From CBFDBF01 sp050291465 (GTDB lineage: Bacteria > Pseudomonadota > Gammaproteobacteria > Chromatiales > Chromatiaceae): a stretch of DNA of 64,000 nt. Under the pieces are notes generated by a model. It was not told the DNA's origin and did not search any database. It saw only the letters and a program-made list of their open reading frames with translations. This document shows, one piece after another, positions 34,939 to 42,295 of this stretch (positions within the stretch are counted from its first letter, which is position 1; the number at the start of each line of letters is the position of its first letter). The stretch covers positions 62,001-126,000 of the forward strand of contig JBNKJV010000006.1 of assembly GCA_050291465.1 (NCBI GenBank), given 5' to 3'. A program made the translations under genes and the position numbers.

Positions 34939-36276
34939 GTGGCTGAGACCTCCCTTTCGGTTCAATCCGTCATCGATACCCATCAACAGCCTTTTTTGCT
35001 GTTGGACCAGAAGTATCGCATCGTTGCGGTAAATTCCGCCCTTGAACGGCAACTATCCGTCTCCCGTAGCGATATTGTAGGGCTGGACTGTTACGCCTTC
35101 TTTTCAGGCCAGGAGAAATCTAATTCCGTCGATCCCCTGGCTGGCGATCTTCTTCAGGAAATCTTCGCCTCCCTGGAACCCCACGAAACCGTTACCTCCT
35201 TGAATTTCCTGGGAAAAAACTCCCTTCCCTGCCGTCTAAGGGGATATCCCGTGGAGGCGTCCGACCACTCCATATACCTTGGGCTCTCCCTTGTTCCCCT
35301 GGCCCTGAGCGGAAACCAGCACCCCGACGTTCCGCAGATTGTCGGCAAATCCAAGGGGCTGCTCTCCATGATGGAACGCCTTGCCCTGGCAGCGGAATCG
35401 GATTCCCCCGTTCTGCTCTACGGTGAGAGCGGAACGGGCAAGGAACTTGCAGCGGAATTCATACATAATCATTCCGACCGGAGGGACAATCCATTCATCA
35501 CGGTTGACTGTACGGTACTCGGAGAGCACCTTTTCGAGAGCCAGTTGTTCGGCCATGAAAAAGGGGCATTCACCGGATCGACGGGTATGAAAAAGGGCCT
35601 GTTTGAACTGGCGGACGGAGGAACACTTTTTCTGGATGAGATTGGAGAGATTCCTTTATCCATGCAGCCGAAGCTGTTGCGCGCCCTGGAAACCAACAGT
35701 TTCAGGCGTGTCGGCGGCACCAATACCCTGCATGCCAATGTCCGTATCGTATGCGCGACCAACCGGGATCTCCTCCAGGAAATAAAGGCCGGACAATTCC
35801 GGGAAGATCTCTATTTTCGTTGTGCCGTGTTTCCGGTGAAGATTCCGGCCCTCAGAGAACGCATAGATGATCTACCGCTGTTGGCGGAATATTTCCTGGA
35901 CCAGGTGAATGCTTCGACAGGGAGGGTTTTTCAATTGAGTTACCAGGCGCTCGATAACCTGTCGGACTATGACTTTCCGGGGAATATCCGGGAACTGCGC
36001 AATCTTATTCAGCTTGCCGCGGCCCTAAGTACGGATGGTGTTATCCGTCCTGAACATCTTCAGTTCAGTTCCAGTACCGTACGGCCGGGAACCGCAGACG
36101 ATGTTTATCAGATTGATTCTTCCGGCGGCAACCTGTCGGAACTGGAAATGTTTGAAGCACGCCAGATCTCAAGACTTTTGGCGCAGCATAACAAAAATCG
36201 ACGTAAAGTGTCTTCAGCCCTGGGTATCAGTGAACGAACCCTTTATCGGAAGTTGAAGAAATACAAATTGAATTGA
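34939..36276 (+). CDS. PAS-domain sigma-54-dependent transcriptional activator
   Basis: A 445-residue enhancer-binding protein without a receiver domain. Residues about 5-110 look like a PAS domain (DTHQQPFLLLDQKYRIVAVNSALERQLS). The AAA+ domain has YGESGTGKE (about 157), GAFTGS (about 210), GGTLFLDEIGEIP and REDLYFRCAVFPVKIP; a Fis-type HTH (KVSSALGISERTLYRKLKKY) ends the protein. Start is GTG at 34939 with a poor ribosome binding site. It is divergent from the sugar transferase and next to prsR, so it may be a second regulator of the same promoters, sensing a small ligand. Confidence 0.85.
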   Translation: MAETSLSVQSVIDTHQQPFLLLDQKYRIVAVNSALERQLSVSRSDIVGLDCYAFFSGQEKSNSVDPLAGDLLQEIFASLEPHETVTSLNFLGKNSLPCRLRGYPVEASDHSIYLGLSLVPLALSGNQHPDVPQIVGKSKGLLSMMERLALAAESDSPVLLYGESGTGKELAAEFIHNHSDRRDNPFITVDCTVLGEHLFESQLFGHEKGAFTGSTGMKKGLFELADGGTLFLDEIGEIPLSMQPKLLRALETNSFRRVGGTNTLHANVRIVCATNRDLLQEIKAGQFREDLYFRCAVFPVKIPALRERIDDLPLLAEYFLDQVNASTGRVFQLSYQALDNLSDYDFPGNIRELRNLIQLAAALSTDGVIRPEHLQFSSSTVRPGTADDVYQIDSSGGNLSELEMFEARQISRLLAQHNKNRRKVSSALGISERTLYRKLKKYKLN

Positions 36277-36308
36277 TATTGGCGCGAATAAAAAGGACTT
36301 ACAGAAAT

Positions 36309-37262
36309 ATGGCCGGAAAGACATATAGTTCAATATTCATTGAGAAGAAGAATGCACTAAAGCTTCTGAAGAATACCGGCGTTCCACTTACGGATTCCGC
36401 CCCCGCATACGACCTTCATAATCGAATCAATAACATAGAGGAACTCCCACCATTACCCGAGATCGTTCATGAGATCATTCAGCTCTATAACGATCCCTTC
36501 GCGGACGCGGCCGCTCTGGCGAGAATTATCGAAAAAGATCCGGCACTATCGGCCCAGGTGATACGCTGGGCAAACTCCGCACTCTATGGGTTCAGAGGCG
36601 AAATCAAAACTATAAAAGCGGCCATTGCCCGGGTCCTGGGATTTGACGTGGTCATGAACCTGGCCATGGGCCTCACGGCAATCGCACCGCTGCAGGTGGA
36701 GAAGGAGGGACCGATAGGTATGCATGCGTTTTGGACCAATGCCGTCCTTTGCGCCACGCTATGTCAACGCTTTGCCGGCCTGGTTGTAAACAAACAGAAA
36801 CCGAATCCCGGTATCGCTTATCTGTCTGGGCTACTGCATAATCTCTGGCTGCTCGTATTTGGTCATCTTATGCCGGCTGAACACAAGGCTCTGAACGAAC
36901 TGCTCGCGAGCAATCCTCACCTCTCCGTAACCCAGCTTAGCGAATACCTCCTGGGCGTAAATCCTGTCTCACTGGGACTCTGGCTGCTTCAGGCCTGGGA
37001 TCTCCCTGCCGAGCTGATCAATTCAATCGCACACCAGAATGATCCGGATTTCAGGGGTGAACAGTCCGTCTATCCGAATCTGGTTTACGTGGCTGACAGC
37101 CTGTTACGGATTCACGGCCTGAGTTATGCCGGTCATGAAGAGATCCCGGAAGAGCTGTTAACCTCCCTGGGACTGGATGCCCGGCAGATCTATGAGATAT
37201 TTACCAAACTGCTTGAGAGAAAGAACGAAATCCTGATCTTCTCATCCCAGCTGGTTCATTGA
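36309..37262 (+). CDS. HDOD-domain signalling protein
   Basis: About 317 residues with an HDOD domain from about residue 40: NIEELPPLPEIVHEIIQLYND, LARIIEKDPALSAQVIRWANSALYG, IAYLSGLLHNLWLLVFGHLMP. HDOD domains resemble HD phosphohydrolases but usually lack catalysis and act in signalling. ATG at 36309 follows AAAGGA by about 11 nt; a TTG at 36273 overlapping the previous stop is an alternative. The overlap or near overlap with the sigma-54 activator suggests joint expression and a related regulatory job. Confidence 0.8.
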   Translation: MAGKTYSSIFIEKKNALKLLKNTGVPLTDSAPAYDLHNRINNIEELPPLPEIVHEIIQLYNDPFADAAALARIIEKDPALSAQVIRWANSALYGFRGEIKTIKAAIARVLGFDVVMNLAMGLTAIAPLQVEKEGPIGMHAFWTNAVLCATLCQRFAGLVVNKQKPNPGIAYLSGLLHNLWLLVFGHLMPAEHKALNELLASNPHLSVTQLSEYLLGVNPVSLGLWLLQAWDLPAELINSIAHQNDPDFRGEQSVYPNLVYVADSLLRIHGLSYAGHEEIPEELLTSLGLDARQIYEIFTKLLERKNEILIFSSQLVH

Positions 37263-37335
37263 ATCACCTGAATCCGCTCCCCCTCCCACCCTCCCCCGCA
37301 AGCGGGGGAAGAGCGCTTCCCTCCTACACGAGATG

Positions 37336-37400
37336 CTGTAAGAGCCCAGTCCTCTGGGCGATCAGTGGTCCTGACCGTCCTCAGGTGTGGGCTCCTACAG
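37336..37400. repeat. REP-like inverted-repeat element
   Basis: Arms CTGTAAGAGCCCA (37336-37348) and TGGGCTCCTACAG (37388-37400) are inverted with a single mismatch. A further hairpin CCCCCGC-AA-GCGGGGG lies at 37293-37308 just after the HDOD stop. The 492-bp gap holds only these repeats and the terminator at 37641. Confidence 0.6.
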
Positions 37401-37640
37401 AATCCAGGCCTTCGCAGTGATAGCAAAATAGACAGCTCCATGCGTGGGCGCTATCCACTACACAACCCCTTATACTTGGGCTATAAAATTAGAATCGTTT
37501 TAATTCCAAACTAATTTCTCAGACCCTGTTGAAAAACGCGGCCCGATTTGTCACCATCTCCCCGTCGCCAATGAAGGCAGTCAAGGATGACCCGGCACTG
37601 CACGGAAGATTCACGGAAGAGACTCTTTGCCGAGCGACAA

Positions 37641-37686
37641 AAAAGCCCCGGTGGCTTATCCAGTCCTCCCTGCCACCGGGGCTTTT
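37641..37686. terminator. Bidirectional intrinsic terminator
   Basis: A perfect 15-bp inverted repeat AAAAGCCCCGGTGGC (37641-37655) / GCCACCGGGGCTTTT (37672-37686) with a 16-nt loop. The A-run on one side and T-run on the other allow termination in both directions between the convergent HDOD gene and acyltransferase gene. Confidence 0.9.
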
Positions 37687-37754
37687 CTTTTACTATCGAT
37701 TGGACTTTAGCGTTCGATCGGATCCAAACCCGTTAATCTGCACCTGAGGTGCTT

Positions 37755-39002
37755 CTAGACGGGAGACTCCTCCAATATCTCGGCGTCCTTGCTTACCGGT
37801 GCCTGGAAGAAGCGAATAAGGTTCTCTCCATATTCCAGCTGACCGTCCACTTTCATGGTTTCCAGTATTCTGCGTACTTCCCACTCACGCACCTGGGCGG
37901 ATTTTGCGATCTGCTTGGGTCCGATCTTCGCGATTCTCAGGTGAGGATTCTTTCTGTCCGTGCTGGCAGAGCCCCAGATCTGATTCAGAGCGTACTCCAC
38001 CCGCTTGGTCTGCGGTGAGAACGCCTGTATCAACGCCAGGTTATCCGTCTCCCTCAGTCGTCTGGCGAAATGTTCCAGAAGCCGTTCTATCTGATCGGGA
38101 TTTTCCCGCAACAGTTCCAACATATCAGCTCGTTCAATGGTAATCAGTTCGGTGTTTGTGACAGCGGTGGCAGTAGCGGAACGTGTCTCGCCGTCGAATA
38201 ATGCCAGTTCGCCGAACAATGCACCCTTTGAGAGATTGGCCAATACCATCTCGTTGCCGTCCGGGTCGTTACGTGAGATGGAGATCCATCCCTCATCCAC
38301 CGCGTAGGCGAAATCGGCCGTGTCGTTCTGAGAAAACAGTATTTCTCCGGCGGAAAGCAACCGGCGCTGGAAGCGGCCGGAAAAATTGTCCACCCAGAAA
38401 CTGTTGATCTTTTTTGTGATCTGTCCGAACGCCCATTTGTATATCTTCGGGTAGTAGGCCATGATCGGTACCAGGGTGTCGCCCACGGTGTCGTTCCAGA
38501 TCTCATCCCCGACCTGCTCGAAATTGGCTCGACTATATATGGACAAACTGTCCTTGGAAACGGCCCCTATCACATGGGTGCATTTCCAGCTATGCAATAC
38601 TCCCGCGGCGGTTTTAAACAGGGCATAAATCACGTTCCGTCGATTGCGCCACTCCTTATCAACAACCAGCATACTTCCGCCGATTATCTTGGGGGGCTCA
38701 CTTTCGCCGGCTTTTGCCTCCTTTTGCAGACGCTTCCGAAAAGCGGAAAAACTTATATACTCCTCCGCGGGCAGACCTAACGGGGTGTCCTTGTTGATGC
38801 GTATGGCGGCAATTGCCTGATCATGGTTATAGGCCACGATATTGGCAACACCCGGCAGGGTATCGAAACGATCGACAATGCGGGCCTCTTCCCCTCCCTC
38901 GGAGGGAAACTTTCCACGTTCCCGTACATATACGTCGTAGCGGAGCCTGAACACATCGTCCAGTTCCTTAGCCGTACGTGCTACTGCTATTCTGATAGCC
39001 AC
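37755..39002 (-). CDS. PEP-CTERM/exosortase-associated acyltransferase fused to a cyclic-nucleotide-binding domain
   Basis: A 415-residue fusion. Residues 1-190 look like the FeeM/LuxI-related N-acyl transferase fold (VFRLRYDVYVRERGKFPSEGG, IAAIRINKDTPLGLP, RRNVIYALFKTAAGVLHSW), as in the acyltransferases of exosortase systems. Residues about 210-330 form a cNMP-binding domain (LANLSKGALFGELALFDGETRSATA). The last 80 residues resemble a Crp-type winged helix (IGPKQIAKSAQVREWEVRRILETM). Start is GTG at 39002 with GGAG 8 nt upstream. It may make an N-acylated amino acid or transfer an acyl group under nucleotide control; this is inferred. Confidence 0.75.
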   Translation of the reverse strand: MAIRIAVARTAKELDDVFRLRYDVYVRERGKFPSEGGEEARIVDRFDTLPGVANIVAYNHDQAIAAIRINKDTPLGLPAEEYISFSAFRKRLQKEAKAGESEPPKIIGGSMLVVDKEWRNRRNVIYALFKTAAGVLHSWKCTHVIGAVSKDSLSIYSRANFEQVGDEIWNDTVGDTLVPIMAYYPKIYKWAFGQITKKINSFWVDNFSGRFQRRLLSAGEILFSQNDTADFAYAVDEGWISISRNDPDGNEMVLANLSKGALFGELALFDGETRSATATAVTNTELITIERADMLELLRENPDQIERLLEHFARRLRETDNLALIQAFSPQTKRVEYALNQIWGSASTDRKNPHLRIAKIGPKQIAKSAQVREWEVRRILETMKVDGQLEYGENLIRFFQAPVSKDAEILEESPV

Positions 39003-39470
39003 AACTTATACTCCACAACCTGGGGTGATCACATCGACAGGAATGACGCGCATAACGACACGAGCCACCCACCTGGAGTCACCAACACCCCGGGGCCGGG
39101 CGCCAAACGATTTTAATTCCCTAAGTGAATTATAGAGTCTATTACCGCTCACCGAAATTCCTTTTGTCTTCCGTAGTTACAATCCCGGAACAGGGGAATA
39201 ACCCCCATTTTTGGGAATTGTATTCCTTGCTTCTGTTTTATACTGCATTGTATATAAGGAAATTATAGGTAACATTCGGGTGCCGGACTCTGACAATTCG
39301 CATCCCATTTTGCCTTCCCACTCTTCCCTTATTGTCTATTCCCCTATTAATATTAATGTTTATAGCGGCCCGAAAAAGGCCGTCCAATACGCAGACATAC
39401 TTCCAGGTACGATTATATCCCCTAACGCAACCAACTATCGCACCGGTCCGGAGGTATATATCTTCGTCCG
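39003..39470. other. Intergenic region without a recognisable gene
   Basis: 468 bp between the acyltransferase gene start and the end of the first prsT gene, both on the minus strand. AT-rich, with short open frames that lack ribosome binding sites. It must hold the acyltransferase promoter and the end of the prsT transcript; no clear sigma-54 match with correct spacing was found. Confidence 0.5.
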
Positions 39471-42245
39471 TTATCTCCCCCCGGACTGAAGTTGTTCCAA
39501 GAGTTTCTTTGCCTCCTCTTTCTCCGAAAACTCCTTCCCTTCTCCCATAATTTCCACCAATTTTACTTCCGCGGTAGATCTGTCGCCTGCGGCTATATCG
39601 ACTTTCGCGCTGTGATATTTCATGCTCAGATTTTCCGGCGCAAGTTTAATAACCTTATCCATCACTCTTTGTGCTTCCCTCGCCTGACCGTTCTTTAACA
39701 TCACCATCGCTAAAGTATCCATGATTTCCGGAGACTCCGGCTTGATTTCATCCGCGCGTTTTGCGTACTCGAGCGCCTCCTGCGGCTTCTTTTCCTTCAG
39801 AAACCAAGCCAGGTTATTCAGCGCAATAAGATTATTCTGATTCTGTTTCAGGATGTTTCTATATTCTTCTACTGACTCGTCCACCATGTTTTCCCGGGTA
39901 TACGTATTCGCCAGTGCTAAACGCGCTGCCATATCATCCTGGTGTGTATCGAGCCATTCCTTTTGTATCTTTATTGCGCTTTCCTTATCACCATTCTCAG
40001 TCAATTGAGCTGCAAGCATCAACAGGCCTGCGGTACTTTGCGATCTATCCTGGTAAGATTGTGCAATACCCAATGCCTGTCGCGTATTTCCTTTCTTTCT
40101 TTCTATCGCTATCTCTAATGCGATTATGTCCGGCTGATCCGGAGCGAGTTGCTTTAGTACCTTGAGATTGCCTTCCGCCTGCTCGAGCTCTCCTTCCTGT
40201 AGTTGGATTCGCGTCAGGGCCAACCGGGCTGTGAAATGCTTCGGATCCAATTCTACGGCTTTTTGCAACTCTTCCCTTGTGCGTTCCTTATTTTCCAGTC
40301 CCGCATAAGCCCTGGCCAATAGGCCGTGAGCTTCCGCCGATCCGGGCTGCTTCTTAACCAGTTTTTCCAGGGTAAACTTGGCATCCGCAAATGATCTCAA
40401 GGCCAGTTGCGATAACCCAATCACACCGAGAACAGGCGGGCTGCCTTTCTGCATATCTGAGAGATCTACAAAAAGAGGCTGAACTTGCTCCGGCTTTCCT
40501 TTTAGCAAATAATGGCGAGCCAGAATCAATCTCGGTTGAATTGCCTTCGGGTGCGCCGTACTTGCCCTCTGCAGGGTTTCCACCATTGACTGTTCATTAC
40601 CTTCCTGTTCATCCAGCATCGCCAGGCTGAGCAAGGTAGGCAGATAATCATCATGCTGTTCCAGTACGTTCTTGTAGTAATTTCTAGCCTTTGAAAAATC
40701 CTTATGCTTGATTGCCAAAGACGCCAAGGCATGATTTGCGGATGGGTCGCCCGGTGCAATTGAACGCGCCTTTTCGAAAGCATCCACTGCCGCCTGTTCC
40801 TGTTTCTGCGCAAGATAAACACGGCCGATCAGATTGTATGGGGCCGAGCTGTCCGGGTTACGATCCCTGTAGGCTTCTGCCGCCTTCATCGCCTGCTCAT
40901 ATTCCTTTCTATGCAAATGGTTAAAAACCAGCAGAATATCCGCCTGCTGGAATTTTGGATCCAGTTGGATTGCTGTAGCGATGTGCTCTACACCACTATC
41001 CTGCTCTCCGGCCAACAGCAGGCCGGCCCCTAATCGCACCTGAGCGGTCGCCGATTCGGGATGAAGAACGGCAACCTTCGACAACAGCTCAATCGCTTCG
41101 TCGGTCTTACCCTGGCCAAGGAGCGCATTAGCAAGAATATTCAATGCAACCGCATCATCCTCTTTCTCGATAGTAATTGGACGCACGAGATTTTCGGCCT
41201 CTGCATATTTTCCCTCTTTAAGATCAATGCTGGCGAGAAGCTTACGCACCGGAATACTACTTCTGAATCGGGCAAAGAACTCCTCGGCATAGGTTCTCGC
41301 CTGCTCCACGTTCCCGAGAAGGAAGTTCGTCAGGCTGTTAAAAAACAGGGCCTGCGGGTATCTTTCCTTATCGTTCAGCGCCAAATCAAAGGAAGCCTGC
41401 GCATCCTGCAACTTCTTATTCTGAAAATGAATCACCCCTTGAGCAAAGTTGACACCTGGATGAAGCGGGCTCTGCTTCATCAGAATGTCTATATCTTTTT
41501 GCGCCTCTTCGTACCTTTGCAGCTCTATAAGGACAAGCGCCCTTTTTAAACGATCACTTAGATCGTTTACACGGAAATCTATCGCCTTGGTGTAGGCCGC
41601 CAGTGCCTGCTCGAAATTTCTCTCCTGTTGTTCTATATCCCCCAGAAGGCTCCAGGCCGGCGCATATTCCGGATTATTTTTGAATACCGCGCTAAGCTCT
41701 TCCCTGGCTTTTTCAAACTCCCTCTTTGTCGCGAGAAGACGCGCCTTGGCCTCCCGCGCCTCTGCCGATTCAGGATCCTTTTTCAACGCCTCATCGATGA
41801 GCGCTGCCGCATCCTCTGCATTACCTTCCACCAGCTTTCCCAATCCCTGTTTGGCAGCAACTTTTGCCTGCTGATCACTGGGCAGGCCTTCCTTTGATAT
41901 TTCCTGTACCTTCGCCGTTTTTCCCTGCTCGAGCAGGGCCTGCGCCAGGAGCGGCAATACCAGCTCATCCGCCACCCCCAGTTCCCTTGCCCTATTCAGC
42001 TCCTTTTCCGCTGCCGGCGCGTTACCCAGTTCCAGATGGAGTTTTCCCAGCAACCACCGGGCCTGCATGTTGTCCGGATTTTCTCTAAGGGCGTTTTTCA
42101 GCTCTATAGAGGCGGACTTCATATCACCCTGATCCATATAGTCCTGGGCTTTCTCGACGTATTGTTCATCGGTAAAGCTTCCGCCACAGGCTGCAAGCAC
42201 AAAGGTAAAAGTGAAAACCGCGATTCCCTTTAACATCTTATTCAT
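39471..42245 (-). CDS. prsT: XrtA/PEP-CTERM system TPR-repeat lipoprotein PrsT, copy 1
   Basis: A roughly 924-residue protein made almost wholly of TPR units. The N-terminus MNKMLKGIAVFTFTFVLAAC ends in a lipobox (LAAC), so it is probably a lipoprotein. Repeats such as EARWLLGKLHLELG-type, ALVLIELQRYEEAQKDIDIL and NLAWFLKEKKPQEALEYAKRADEIKPE run to the C-terminus. This is the PrsT family of exosortase A loci, thought to act in polysaccharide or protein assembly in the envelope. ATG at 42245 (MNKM) is chosen over upstream ATGs. It lies 50 bp after copy 2. Confidence 0.9.
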   Translation of the reverse strand: MNKMLKGIAVFTFTFVLAACGGSFTDEQYVEKAQDYMDQGDMKSASIELKNALRENPDNMQARWLLGKLHLELGNAPAAEKELNRARELGVADELVLPLLAQALLEQGKTAKVQEISKEGLPSDQQAKVAAKQGLGKLVEGNAEDAAALIDEALKKDPESAEAREAKARLLATKREFEKAREELSAVFKNNPEYAPAWSLLGDIEQQERNFEQALAAYTKAIDFRVNDLSDRLKRALVLIELQRYEEAQKDIDILMKQSPLHPGVNFAQGVIHFQNKKLQDAQASFDLALNDKERYPQALFFNSLTNFLLGNVEQARTYAEEFFARFRSSIPVRKLLASIDLKEGKYAEAENLVRPITIEKEDDAVALNILANALLGQGKTDEAIELLSKVAVLHPESATAQVRLGAGLLLAGEQDSGVEHIATAIQLDPKFQQADILLVFNHLHRKEYEQAMKAAEAYRDRNPDSSAPYNLIGRVYLAQKQEQAAVDAFEKARSIAPGDPSANHALASLAIKHKDFSKARNYYKNVLEQHDDYLPTLLSLAMLDEQEGNEQSMVETLQRASTAHPKAIQPRLILARHYLLKGKPEQVQPLFVDLSDMQKGSPPVLGVIGLSQLALRSFADAKFTLEKLVKKQPGSAEAHGLLARAYAGLENKERTREELQKAVELDPKHFTARLALTRIQLQEGELEQAEGNLKVLKQLAPDQPDIIALEIAIERKKGNTRQALGIAQSYQDRSQSTAGLLMLAAQLTENGDKESAIKIQKEWLDTHQDDMAARLALANTYTRENMVDESVEEYRNILKQNQNNLIALNNLAWFLKEKKPQEALEYAKRADEIKPESPEIMDTLAMVMLKNGQAREAQRVMDKVIKLAPENLSMKYHSAKVDIAAGDRSTAEVKLVEIMGEGKEFSEKEEAKKLLEQLQSGGR

Positions 42246-42295
42246 ATATCTATCCATATAGCCGATCAATATCTGACAGCGCCATCCCGGAAGCT

